Shown piece after piece: positions 46,948 through 55,027 of a stretch of 64,000 nucleotides of DNA. The DNA comes from Afipia sp. GAS231 (lineage in GTDB: Bacteria > Pseudomonadota > Alphaproteobacteria > Rhizobiales > Xanthobacteraceae): the NCBI RefSeq assembly GCF_900103365.1, contig NZ_LT629703.1, positions 3,472,001 to 3,536,000 on the forward strand. Direction: 5' to 3'. Both the position numbers and the translations under genes were made by a program. Positions within the stretch are counted from its first letter, which is position 1. Each line of letters begins with the position of its first letter. The notes beneath the pieces were generated by a model that ran no database searches, was not told where the DNA came from, and saw nothing but the letters and a program-made list of their open reading frames with translations.

Positions 46948-48171
46948 CTACGCATCCAGCCGCTTGAACACCAGCGTGGCGTTGGTGCCGCCGAAGCCGA
47001 ACGAGTTCGACAGCACGGTGTTGAGCTTGGCGTTGTCGATGCGCTTGCGCACGATCGGCATGTCGGCGAACACAGGATCGAGTTCGGTGATGTTGGCGCT
47101 CTCGCAGATGAAACCGTTGTTCATCATCAACAGCGAGTAGATCGCTTCCTGCACGCCGGTGGCGCCGAGCGAATGTCCGGTCAGCGCCTTGGTCGCCGAG
47201 ATCGGCGGACACTTGTCGCCGGTGCCGAACACTTTGCGGATCGCCTCGATTTCCGGCGGATCGCCGGCCGGCGTCGAGGTCGCGTGCGGGTTGATGTAGT
47301 CGATCGGCGTGTTCACCGTCGACATCGCCATGCGCATGCAGCGCTCGGCGCCTTCGCCCGACGGCGCCACCATGTCGTAACCGTCAGACGTCGCGCCGTA
47401 GCCGACGATTTCGCCATAGATCTTGGCGCCGCGCGCCTTGGCGTGTTCGAGTTCTTCCAGCACCAGTACGCCGGCGCCGCCGGCAATGACGAAGCCGTCG
47501 CGGCTGATGTCGTACGGACGCGAGGCGGTCGCGGGCGTCGCGTTGTATTTCGAGGACATCGCGCCCATCGCATCAAACAGCACCGACATCGACCAGTCGA
47601 GATCCTCGCAGCCGCCGGCGAAGATGATGTCCTGCTTGCCGATCTGAATCGTCTCGTAGGCATTGCCGATGCAATGGTTCGAGGTCGCGCAGGCCGACGA
47701 GATCGAATAGTTCACGCCCTTGATCTTGAACCAGGTGGCCAGCGTCGCCGACGCCATCGACGACATCGCCTTCGGCACGGCGAACGGTCCGACCCGCTTC
47801 GGTCCCTTGGTGCGGGCGGTATCGGCCGCCTCGATGATGGTGCGGGTCGACGGGCCGCCGGAGCCCATGATGATGCCGGTGCGGACGTTGGAAATATCAG
47901 ATTGCTCGAGACCGGAATCCTGGATCGCCTGCTCCATCGCAACGTGATTCCAGGCTGAACCCTCGGCAAGGAAACGCATGGCGCGGCGGTCGATGATATC
48001 AGCAGGATTGAGCGTCGGCGCGCCCTGCACCTGGGAGCGGAAGCCAAGCTCCGCGTATTTTTCTGCCCGGGTGATGCCGGACTTCGCCTCGTGAAGGCTC
48101 GCCAACACTTCCTGGGTGTTGTTTCCGATGGATGAGACAATCCCCATCCCCGTGATGACAACCCGCCTCAT
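46948..48171 (-). CDS. fabB: 3-oxoacyl-ACP synthase I (beta-ketoacyl synthase FabB)
   Basis: A 407-residue condensing enzyme for unsaturated fatty-acid elongation. The catalytic triad is C161 ([10 protein letters not shown]), His in [11 protein letters not shown] near 296, and His in [12 protein letters not shown] near 331. The C-terminal [14 protein letters not shown] is the family landmark. It lies 55 bases after fabA, as in many alphaproteobacteria and gammaproteobacteria. Confidence 0.97.
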   Translation of the reverse strand: MRRVVITGMGIVSSIGNNTQEVLASLHEAKSGITRAEKYAELGFRSQVQGAPTLNPADIIDRRAMRFLAEGSAWNHVAMEQAIQDSGLEQSDISNVRTGIIMGSGGPSTRTIIEAADTARTKGPKRVGPFAVPKAMSSMASATLATWFKIKGVNYSISSACATSNHCIGNAYETIQIGKQDIIFAGGCEDLDWSMSVLFDAMGAMSSKYNATPATASRPYDISRDGFVIAGGAGVLVLEELEHAKARGAKIYGEIVGYGATSDGYDMVAPSGEGAERCMRMAMSTVNTPIDYINPHATSTPAGDPPEIEAIRKVFGTGDKCPPISATKALTGHSLGATGVQEAIYSLLMMNNGFICESANITELDPVFADMPIVRKRIDNAKLNTVLSNSFGFGGTNATLVFKRLDA

Positions 48172-48226
48172 GATCGCCTCGCCCTGCCGTTATGTTCTTC
48201 TGTGATGATGTCGTTGACCGCGCTGC

Positions 48227-48748
48227 TCAAGTAGGAGCGGAGCCCTGCTTGAACAGCCCGACCTTCAGGTCCTTGGCCCGATAGATAATCTCGCCATCCA
48301 TGGAAAGCCAGCCATCGGCAACGCCGAGCACCAGCTTTGAGCGCATCACCCGTTTCATGTCGATGTTGTACACAACCTTGCGGGCCTGCGGCAAAACCTG
48401 GCCGGAGAACTTCAACTCGCCGAGACCGAGCGCCCGGCCGCGTCCCTCGCCGCCGATCCACCCCAGGTAGAAGCCGACCATTTGCCACATCGCGTCGAGG
48501 CCGAGACAACCCGGCATGACCGGATCGTTCTTGAAATGGCAGCCGAAAAACCAGAGATCCGGCTTCACGTCGAGTTCGGCGCGGATCAGGCCCTTGCCAT
48601 ACTCGCCGCCCTTCTCTGAAATATCCGTGATGCGGTCGAACATCAGCATTGGCGGCAGCGGCAGTTGCGCATTGCCCGGGCCGAACATCTCGCCCCGGCC
48701 GCACGCCAGCAAATCCTCGTATTCGTAACCGCTGCGCCGCTCCAGCAT
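48227..48748 (-). CDS. fabA: 3-hydroxydecanoyl-ACP dehydratase/isomerase FabA
   Basis: A 173-residue hot-dog enzyme that makes the cis double bond at the 10-carbon stage. Active-site H71 and D85 are in [22 protein letters not shown]. The ATG at 48748 gives the usual length. First gene of the operon with fabB and fabV, and divergent from irr. Confidence 0.97.
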   Translation of the reverse strand: MLERRSGYEYEDLLACGRGEMFGPGNAQLPLPPMLMFDRITDISEKGGEYGKGLIRAELDVKPDLWFFGCHFKNDPVMPGCLGLDAMWQMVGFYLGWIGGEGRGRALGLGELKFSGQVLPQARKVVYNIDMKRVMRSKLVLGVADGWLSMDGEIIYRAKDLKVGLFKQGSAPT

Positions 48749-49008
48749 CGTATTCAGCCTCTGGTTAGATATCCCGATGGAGCGCTTGCGAGTGAACCGG
48801 ACCGGTCTCCCCACGGGAAACCACTTGTTTCCCGCAAATTGGCGCTACTTAGGGTGCTATCGGCAATTGCCTCTGCCGAAATCGCATATGTGGTCCGCGC
48901 GCTCTGTAACATAGGCCTTGGCGGGCGGCAAAGCGCTGGAAAGGGCCAAAACGCCGCGTTGCCGTGCCGTTCCCCCTTAACCTTGGGTCCGTTCTAGTTG
49001 CGAAAAAC

Positions 49009-49037
49009 TTGCATCTGGAATATTTCGTCCCTATATT
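49009..49037 (+). promoter_or_regulatory. Promoter of irr
   Basis: TTGCAT at 49009-49014 and TATATT at 49032-49037, 17-base spacer, a near-consensus sigma70 pair. The inverted repeat GGGTAA-GAATA-TTACCC at 49038-49054 follows at once and covers the predicted start of transcription. Confidence 0.65.
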
Positions 49038-49054
49038 GGGTAAGAATATTACCC
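49038..49054. promoter_or_regulatory. Operator-like inverted repeat at the irr promoter
   Basis: GGGTAA and TTACCC arms of 6 bases around GAATA, directly downstream of the irr -10 box. In Bradyrhizobium japonicum Fur/Mur represses irr; this repeat is a candidate site, though the known B. japonicum site is not a classical Fur box. Confidence 0.45.
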
Positions 49055-49069
49055 GAGTTAGCGCGTACG

Positions 49070-49570
49070 GTGCCCGAAGTGGATATAAACGAGCAGACCT
49101 TGAACGACGACGCCGTTGAGCCGGCCGCCCACGGCACCGGTCATCAACCGGCGCTGACCGGCTGCCCCTGGCATGACGTCAACGAAATGCTGCAGGCGGC
49201 CGGCCTGCGGCCGACCCGTCAGCGCATGGCGCTCGGCTGGCTGCTGTTCGGCAAGGGCGCGCGCCACCTCACCGCGGAAATGCTGTACGAGGAAGCGACG
49301 CTGGCGAAGGTCCCGGTATCGCTCGCCACCGTCTATAATACCCTCAACCAGCTCACCGATGCCGGTTTGTTGCGCCAGGTCAGCGTCGACGGCACCAAGA
49401 CCTACTTCGACACCAACGTCACCGCGCATCATCACTTCTATCTCGAGAACAATCACGAGCTGGTCGACATTCCGGATCCGCACCTGGTGCTGACCAAGAT
49501 GCCGGACGTGCCCGAAGGCTACGAGATCGCCCGCGTCGACATGGTCGTGCGGCTGCGCAAGAAGCGCTGA
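49070..49570 (+). CDS. irr: Iron response regulator Irr (Fur family)
   Basis: A 166-residue Fur-family regulator that controls heme and iron genes when iron is low, known from Bradyrhizobium. The heme-regulatory motif GCPW with C32 and P33, which marks Irr for heme-triggered decay, is present. The second heme site HHH at 120-122 is present too. DNA-binding segment SLATVYNTLNQLTDAGLLRQV at 84-104. The start is uncertain: GTG at 49070 is chosen because the promoter leaves a 26-base leader; GTG 49079 and TTG 49100 are alternatives. Confidence 0.95.
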   Translation: MPEVDINEQTLNDDAVEPAAHGTGHQPALTGCPWHDVNEMLQAAGLRPTRQRMALGWLLFGKGARHLTAEMLYEEATLAKVPVSLATVYNTLNQLTDAGLLRQVSVDGTKTYFDTNVTAHHHFYLENNHELVDIPDPHLVLTKMPDVPEGYEIARVDMVVRLRKKR

Positions 49571-49594
49571 GCGCTTTCACATTTTGAAAAAATC

Positions 49595-49687
49595 GTAGGG
49601 TGGGCAAAGGCGCATTTGCGCCGTGCCCACCATTTTTCGCAGTCTGCGCTGGTTAGTGGTGGGCACGCTTCGCTTTGCCCACCCTAC
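49595..49687. repeat. Intergenic palindromic repeat, GTAGGGTGGG family
   Basis: GTAGGGTGGGCAAAGGCGCA ... GCTTCGCTTTGCCCACCCTAC with nested GTGCCCACCA/TGGTGGGCAC. Nearly the same arms as 17236-17327. It directly follows irr. Confidence 0.9.
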
Positions 49688-49695
49688 GAAGCTAT

Positions 49696-49775
49696 CGTCA
49701 TTGCGAGCGAAGCGAAGCAATCCATAGGCTCGGAAAAAGCTGGATTGCTTCGTCGCTGCGCTCCTCGCAATGACG
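49696..49775. repeat. Palindromic repeat, CGTCATTGCGAG family
   Basis: CGTCATTGCGAGCGAAGCG ... GCGCTCCTCGCAATGACG with GAAGCAATCCA/TGGATTGCTTC arms. Adjoins the previous repeat, so two families occur side by side between the convergent irr and SH3 genes. Confidence 0.9.
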
Positions 49776-49797
49776 GTAAAATCAATGCGCGGCTCGG

Positions 49798-50325
49798 CTA
49801 TTCCACCTTCTCGTCCGCATACACGCCCCACAGCCGCTGCTGCTCGATCCAGCCGTCAAAGCCGCTGCCGATGACGCGGCACCAGCCGCTGGTGCATTTC
49901 TTGACCTGGGCGACGACGCCGGCCTGAAGGCGGGCCGCGACCGCGCTGTCCGGATCGGCGCGATCATAGAGCGGCGCGAGGTCGTCCTTGGTCTTCATGG
50001 TGACGACGGCGGTGCGGCGGCCGGACAGCAGGGAATGATAGACCCAGCCTTCGGCGCCCTCGGAGTCGCGCACGCGACGCCAGTTCTCGAATTCGGCAGT
50101 GATTTCGACCGGCAGGCCCGAGCGGGTATAGACCCAGGCCACATCGTTGTCCTTGGTCGGGCCGGCCCTCACATTCACATGATCGGATTTGAGGCTGACA
50201 TAGCGCGGCACTGGCAGGCCGCTGCTGGTCGTGGCTGTATCCTTGGCCGAAAATCCTGTGCTGACCGATGCGCCCAGCCAGCACCCCGCCAGCACCGCCA
50301 CCGAACAGAAACGCCCCAACGCCAT
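49798..50325 (-). CDS. SH3 domain-containing protein (bacterial SH3 repeats)
   Basis: A 175-residue exported protein. Signal peptide at residues 1-27 (ALGRFCSVAVLAGCWLGASVS). Two bacterial SH3-like units follow: YVSLKSDHVNVRAGPTKDNDVAWVY with EGWVYHSLLSGRR, then APLYDRADPDSAVAARLQAGVVAQVKKCTSGWCRVIG with GWIEQQRLWGVY. Such units often bind cell wall peptides. C146-x4-C-type spacing (KKCTSGWC) may form a disulfide. AGGAGACGGGTTG precedes the ATG at 50325; an upstream start would lose the signal peptide. Confidence 0.88.
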   Translation of the reverse strand: MALGRFCSVAVLAGCWLGASVSTGFSAKDTATTSSGLPVPRYVSLKSDHVNVRAGPTKDNDVAWVYTRSGLPVEITAEFENWRRVRDSEGAEGWVYHSLLSGRRTAVVTMKTKDDLAPLYDRADPDSAVAARLQAGVVAQVKKCTSGWCRVIGSGFDGWIEQQRLWGVYADEKVE

Positions 50326-50680
50326 CAACCCGTCTCCTGCCGAGATACTCCCAACCCGAATTCTTCGAGTTGAAACGCCCCGCTTACGCCCGAAAAACCC
50401 CAATCCCCGTGCCGCGCGGTGGTCGCTCCCCGGATTGTGCTTTCCCGAGGATTCCTTGGAGGTTCTTGTCTTGGCCCGGCCTTCTGATAGAGAGGACGGA
50501 ACGATTTAGAACCAGAACGCCCGGATTTCCCAAGGAAACTCAAGTAAACCCAAGGAAGCCGAAGGGCTTCGGTGGAACCCAGGGAAACCGGAGCGGCGCA
50601 GCATTCGCAGTGTCGAACAACCGGGTTAATGAGGTCTGAACGGCAGGTTCATGCGAGCCTTCGCCTCATGAGAGCAGAAC
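50326..50680. other. Regulatory intergenic region with short direct repeats
   Basis: 355 bases without a gene between divergent genes. It holds two CCCAAGGAA copies plus a CCCAGGGAAA (about 50529-50590) and a small hairpin CCGAAG-GG-CTTCGG. It must carry the promoter of the downstream dehydrogenase; the repeats could be an upstream control site or a leader fold. Confidence 0.4.
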
Positions 50681-51682
50681 ATGTCGGTTAAGAAAAAACC
50701 TCTCGTCGTCGTCACCCGCAAGCTGCCGGACTCGATCGAGACCCGGATGCGCGAGCTGTTCGACGCACGGTTGAATCTCGACGATACGCCGATGACCCCG
50801 GAACAGATCGCCGAGGCCGTCTGCAGCGCCGACGTGCTGGTGCCGACCGTCACCGACATGATCACGGAAGAGGTCCTCAAGCATCCCGACTGCAAGCTGC
50901 GCATGATCGCCAATTTCGGCAACGGCGTCGACAATATCGACGTCACGGCAGCGCATGCGCGCGGCATCACCGTGACCAACACGCCGAAGGTTTTGACCGA
51001 AGACACCGCCGACATGACCATGGCGCTGATCCTCGCCGTGCCGCGGCGGCTGATCGAGGGCGCGTCCATTCTGACCGAGGGCAAGAACTGGCCGGGCTGG
51101 TCGCCGACCTGGATGCTCGGCCATCGCATCGGCGGCAAGCGCCTGGGCATCATCGGCATGGGCCGTATCGGACAAGCCGTGGCGCGCCGGGCGCGGGCGT
51201 TCGGCTTGCAGATCCACTATCATAACCGTCGTCCCGTCGCGCCCAAGATTGCCGAAGAACTCGGCGCCACCTATTGGGAAAGCCTCGACCAGATGCTGGC
51301 GCGGATGGACATCATCTCGGTGAACTGTCCGCACACGCCGGCGACCTATCATCTGCTCTCGGCGCGACGGCTGAAGCTGATCCGCAAGGAAGCCTATATC
51401 GTCAACACCGCGCGCGGCGGGGTGATCGACGAGGACATGCTGATCAAATTGATCGAAGCCGGCGACATCGGCGGCGCCGGTCTCGACGTCTACGAGCACG
51501 AGCCCGCGGTCAATCCGAAACTGGTGCGGCTGGCCAAGGCCGGCAAGGCGACGCTGTTGCCGCATATGGGCTCGGCCACCATCGAAGGCCGCGTCGAAAT
51601 GGGCGAGAAGGTGATCATCAACATCCGAACCTTCCTCGACAACCACAAGCCGCCGGATCGCGTGCTGCCGAGCATGCTGTAG
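50681..51682 (+). CDS. D-2-hydroxyacid dehydrogenase (glyoxylate/hydroxypyruvate reductase type)
   Basis: A 333-residue NAD(P)-dependent dehydrogenase. The NAD loop GIIGMGRIGQAV lies near residue 157. Catalytic Arg is in NTARGGVID (near 241), Glu in DVYEHEP (near 270) and His in LLPHMGSAT (near 292). The family includes glyoxylate reductase, hydroxypyruvate reductase and glycerate dehydrogenase; which substrate applies here is not clear. It is followed by a palindromic repeat shared with the LysR gene. ATG with AGAGCAGAAC upstream. Confidence 0.92.
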   Translation: MSVKKKPLVVVTRKLPDSIETRMRELFDARLNLDDTPMTPEQIAEAVCSADVLVPTVTDMITEEVLKHPDCKLRMIANFGNGVDNIDVTAAHARGITVTNTPKVLTEDTADMTMALILAVPRRLIEGASILTEGKNWPGWSPTWMLGHRIGGKRLGIIGMGRIGQAVARRARAFGLQIHYHNRRPVAPKIAEELGATYWESLDQMLARMDIISVNCPHTPATYHLLSARRLKLIRKEAYIVNTARGGVIDEDMLIKLIEAGDIGGAGLDVYEHEPAVNPKLVRLAKAGKATLLPHMGSATIEGRVEMGEKVIINIRTFLDNHKPPDRVLPSML

Positions 51683-51693
51683 CCGAAGCTCGG

Positions 51694-51859
51694 TGTCGTC
51701 CCCGCGAACGCGGGGACCCATACCGCGTGATCTATCGATAAGTCGAGATAGCCGACACCGTCCTTCAATTACTATCGACGGTGGCTATGGGTCCCGGATC
51801 GCAGCGGAGCCTGTCATCGGGCGCGCATTCGCGCGACCCGTTGGCTTGTCCGGGACGAC
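51694..51859. repeat. Large inverted repeat GTCGTCCCCG...CGGGACGAC spanning the LysR C-terminus
   Basis: The left arm has GTCCCCGCGAACGCGGGGACCCATA; the right arm has CTATGGGTCCCGGATCGC and ends GTCCGGGACGAC. The right arm contains the last 25 codons and the stop of the LysR gene. The left arm resembles 16435-16465. Confidence 0.65.
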
Positions 51860-52771
51860 GGAGCCCTTCCTTCGCTCCTGCTTCCGCCACTCCGCGACAA
51901 AGGCCACGAACGCCGCAAGCGCCGGCGGGGGCTGACGGCGGCTTGGGTAATACAGAAACGGGCCGGGAAACGGCGCGCACCAGTCTTCGAGCACGCTGAC
52001 CAGCTCACCCGACTTCACTTCGTCGCGCACGTAGCCCTCGAAGGTCGGCCAGAAGCCGACCCCATCGAGCGCCGCCTGCCGCGCCAGTCCCGGATAGTTC
52101 GCGATCAGCCGCCCCGTCGGCGCCACCTTGACGACGCGGCCGGCTTTCTCGAACTCCCAATCGCGGATCGCGCCGCGGCCGAACCGGATCCGGATGCCGA
52201 CGTGATCGAGCAGGTCCTTCGGGTGCTTCGGCCGGCCGTGCTTCTCGACATAGTGCGGCGACGCCACCACCGCGTAGCGTTGCGGCGGACCGAGCGAGAC
52301 CGCGATCATGTCCTGCGCCAGATGTTCGCCGTAGCGCACGCCGGCATCGAAGCCTTCGGCGACGATGTCGACGAAGGTGCTGTCGCTGACGATTTCAAGA
52401 TCGATCTGCGGATGCGCCTCGAGAAATGGCGCGACCATCGGCGCCAGACATAGATCGATCGCCGGCGGCGGCGCGTTGATGCGCAGCCGGCCCGAGGGCA
52501 CTCCGCGCAGGCCGCGGACCTGATCGAGCGCGCTACCGACATCCGATATCGCCGGTCCGACGCCGGCCAGCAGCAATTCGCCGGCTTCGGTAAGCCCGAC
52601 GCTGCGCGTGGTGCGGTTCATCAGCCGGACCCCGAGCCGCTCCTCCAGTTCGCGCAGCCGCTGGCTCAGGCTCGAGACCGAAACGCGTTGCTCCAGCGCC
52701 GCACGGCGGAAGTTCCGGGTGCGGGCGACGGCGACAAACGCGTCGAGATCGCGAAGATCGATGTCTTTCAT
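51785..52771 (-). CDS. LysR family transcriptional regulator
   Basis: A 328-residue regulator. Winged helix at about 1-62 ([38 protein letters not shown]) and a co-inducer domain at about 88-295. The last 25 residues or so are encoded by the arm of a palindromic repeat, so the ancestral protein probably ended soon after AFVAEWRKQ. Divergent from an aldo/keto reductase with a symmetrical site between them, a typical LysR-target arrangement; the ligand is unknown. Confidence 0.92.
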   Translation of the reverse strand: MKDIDLRDLDAFVAVARTRNFRRAALEQRVSVSSLSQRLRELEERLGVRLMNRTTRSVGLTEAGELLLAGVGPAISDVGSALDQVRGLRGVPSGRLRINAPPPAIDLCLAPMVAPFLEAHPQIDLEIVSDSTFVDIVAEGFDAGVRYGEHLAQDMIAVSLGPPQRYAVVASPHYVEKHGRPKHPKDLLDHVGIRIRFGRGAIRDWEFEKAGRVVKVAPTGRLIANYPGLARQAALDGVGFWPTFEGYVRDEVKSGELVSVLEDWCAPFPGPFLYYPSRRQPPPALAAFVAFVAEWRKQERRKGSVVPDKPTGRANARPMTGSAAIRDP

Positions 52772-52788
52772 GATTCAATCGCTTTGCA

Positions 52789-52808
52789 TTGTTCGATATA
52801 TTGAACAA
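52789..52808. promoter_or_regulatory. Palindromic operator between lysR and aldo/keto reductase genes
   Basis: TTGTTC-GATATATT-GAACAA: perfect 6-base arms around an 8-base AT-rich centre, located 17 bases upstream of the LysR ATG and 102 bases before the reductase ATG. It contains a T-N11-A-like pattern as expected of LysR sites. A low-complexity AT core also suits a promoter. Confidence 0.6.
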
Positions 52809-52910
52809 GCTCTTAAGCATTGTCCAGCTTATCGCTGCAATGGAAAGGCCCCATATCAGCCCCGTCATCACGGCGCGGACTTTTCGCCGCCGAATTTCGG
52901 GAGAACCACC

Positions 52911-53915
52911 ATGGACAAACGTCAACTCGGCACGTCAGGCCCAACCGTCTCCGCCATCGGCCTCGGCTGCATGGGCATGTCGGACTTTTACGGTCCCGCC
53001 GACCGCAGCGAGAGCATCGCCACCCTGCATGCCGCGCTCGATGCCGGCATCACGTTGCTCGACACCGGCGACTTCTACGGCATGGGCCACAATGAAATGC
53101 TGATCGGCGACGCACTGGCGACGCGTGGCCGCGACAATCTGCAGATCAGCGTCAAATTCGGCGCGCTGCGCGACCCGGCAAAAGCCTGGTCCGGCTATGA
53201 CAGCCGCCCGGCGGCGGTGAAGAATTTCCTCGCCTACTCGCTGCAACGACTGCGCGTCGACCATATCGACATCTACCGGCCGGCTCGGCTCGATCCCTCG
53301 GTGCCGATCGAGGAAACCGTCGGCGCCATGGCCGACATGATCAAGGCCGGCTGGATCCGGCATATCGGCCTTTCCGAAGTCGGCTCCGAAACCATCCGCC
53401 GGGCGCATGCCGTGCATCCGATCGCCGATTTGCAGATCGAATATTCGCTGATCGCGCGCGGCATCGAGAGCGATATCCTCAAGACCTGCCGTGAACTCGG
53501 CATCGGCATCACCGCCTATGGCGTGCTGTCGCGCGGGCTGATCAGCGGTCACTGGTCGAAGGATCGCACGGCGGCAAAGGATTTCCGCCAGATGAGCCCG
53601 CGTTTCCAGGGCAGCAATCTCGACAGCAATCTCGCGCTGGTCGATTCACTGCGCGCGATCGCAGAGGACATCGGTGCCTCCCCGGCCCAGGTCGCAATTG
53701 CCTGGGTCGCAGCCCAAGGCAACGACATCGTGCCGCTGGTCGGCGCCCGCCGCCGCGACCGTCTCACCGAGGCGCTCGGCGCGCTCGAGGTGAAATTGAC
53801 GGACGCGCATCTGGCTGATCTCGCCAAAGCGTTTCCGCCCGGCGCCGCCGCCGGCGCGCGCTATCCCGAAGCGCAGTTGGCGCATATGGACAGCGAGCGG
53901 AAGCTGACGGCGTGA
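52911..53915 (+). CDS. Aldo/keto reductase family protein
   Basis: A 334-residue TIM-barrel NADPH reductase. Catalytic D51, Y56 (LLDTGDFYG) and K82 (SVKFG) are present. The usual catalytic His aligns with A125 in YRPARLDP, where most members have a HRxD motif. The substrate is unknown. The likely regulator is the divergent LysR gene. GGGAGAACCACC precedes the ATG at 52911. An upstream frame that overlaps the lysR start is not used. Confidence 0.92.
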   Translation: MDKRQLGTSGPTVSAIGLGCMGMSDFYGPADRSESIATLHAALDAGITLLDTGDFYGMGHNEMLIGDALATRGRDNLQISVKFGALRDPAKAWSGYDSRPAAVKNFLAYSLQRLRVDHIDIYRPARLDPSVPIEETVGAMADMIKAGWIRHIGLSEVGSETIRRAHAVHPIADLQIEYSLIARGIESDILKTCRELGIGITAYGVLSRGLISGHWSKDRTAAKDFRQMSPRFQGSNLDSNLALVDSLRAIAEDIGASPAQVAIAWVAAQGNDIVPLVGARRRDRLTEALGALEVKLTDAHLADLAKAFPPGAAAGARYPEAQLAHMDSERKLTA

Positions 53916-53952
53916 GAGAGTCGGCTTGTAACTGACGTTCGGGTTCGCTGAG

Positions 53953-54095
53953 GCACCCCCACCCACCCCACCCTCCCCCACAAGCGGGAGAGGGAGACGA
54001 GAGAGCGTGCGCAATGACGATGTAGTACTTCCGAGCTACACGACGCGCTCCATCAACTCCCTCTCCCGCTTGCGGGGGAGGGTTGGGGTGGGGGC
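53953..54095. repeat. Intergenic palindromic repeat, GCACCCCCACCC...GGGTGGGGGC
   Basis: Arms CACCCCCACCCACCCCACCCTCCCCC and GGGGGAGGGTTGGGGTGGGGG frame an inner AAGCGGGAGAGGGA/TCCCTCTCCCGCTT arm. Between the convergent reductase and MoeB-like genes; strongly G/C-skewed. Confidence 0.8.
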
Positions 54096-54110
54096 AGCCA
54101 CACGGGAAGT

Positions 54111-54911
54111 CTATGAATATGCGCGCAGATCGGTGATCGTCGGCGTGTCGCCATTCAGCGGATTGGCGGGATCGCGCGCATAGCGCAGGGTTTCGAACCG
54201 CATCGCGCGCGCATCGACCATCACCAGCCGCCCGACCAGACTTTCACCGAAGCCGACGATTTCGCGAATCGCTTCCAGCGCCATCATCGAGCCCAAAATG
54301 CCGGCCAGCGCGCCCATCACGCCGGCTTCGGCGCAGGCCGGCACCGTGCCCGGCGGCGGCGCTTCCGGAAAAAGACAACGATAGGTCGGATTGAACTGAC
54401 CATCCGCGCCGCGCTCATGCGCGCGGATCGTCGTCAGCGAGCCGTCGAACTGGCCGAGTGCGGCCGTGATCAGCGGCTTGCCGACAAGGTAGCAGGCATC
54501 AGACACCAGGTAGCGGGTTTCGAAATTGTCGGAGCCGTCGAGCACGAGGTCATAGCCGCCGATCAGCGACATTACATTTTTTGCATCGAGCCGCACCGCA
54601 TGCGCCTCGAAATGGACATGGGGATTGAGCGCGTGAATCTGGTCGGCGGCGCTGTCGACCTTGCGCCGGCCGATATCGGGTGTGGTGTGGATGATCTGGC
54701 GCTGCAGATTGGACAACGACACGATGTCGTCATCGACAGCGCCTAGCGTGCCGACACCGGCTGCCGCCAGATACATCAGAACCGGCGCACCGAGACCGCC
54801 GGCGCCGATCACCAGCACGGAGGCCTCCTTCAGCGCCGCCTGGCCGGGGCCGCCGACGTCGCGCAGCACAATATGGCGGGCGTAGCGTTCGAGTTCGTCG
54901 GCCGTCAGCAT
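54111..54911 (-). CDS. moeB: HesA/MoeB/ThiF family adenylyltransferase
   Basis: A 266-residue E1-like enzyme that adenylates the C-terminal glycine of a sulfur carrier such as MoaD or ThiS. The ATP loop GAGGLGAPV is at 36-44, VDDDIVSLSNLQRQ at 59-72, and DGSDNFETRYL near 125. The likely catalytic cysteine is C192 in PACAEAGVMG. The zinc CxxC pairs of E. coli MoeB are not found: only C179 is in place and there is no C-terminal CxxC. Whether it serves molybdopterin or thiamine is not decided by context; no other such genes are near. Confidence 0.88.
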   Translation of the reverse strand: MLTADELERYARHIVLRDVGGPGQAALKEASVLVIGAGGLGAPVLMYLAAAGVGTLGAVDDDIVSLSNLQRQIIHTTPDIGRRKVDSAADQIHALNPHVHFEAHAVRLDAKNVMSLIGGYDLVLDGSDNFETRYLVSDACYLVGKPLITAALGQFDGSLTTIRAHERGADGQFNPTYRCLFPEAPPPGTVPACAEAGVMGALAGILGSMMALEAIREIVGFGESLVGRLVMVDARAMRFETLRYARDPANPLNGDTPTITDLRAYS

Positions 54912-55027
54912 GGTCAGTATGGTCCTTGCGCGGTTCCCTGAACCGGCGCGCTGTTGTTGCCGACCAAGCAGATGTGCTTAGTTGGCCCAAGGTCAATGAT
55001 CGCTCCAAACATCTACCAGGGTTTGTC

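Noticed and set aside
53953..54095. CRISPR-like repeat
   Set aside because: Only a single inverted repeat with complementary arms; there are no regularly spaced direct repeats, here or elsewhere.
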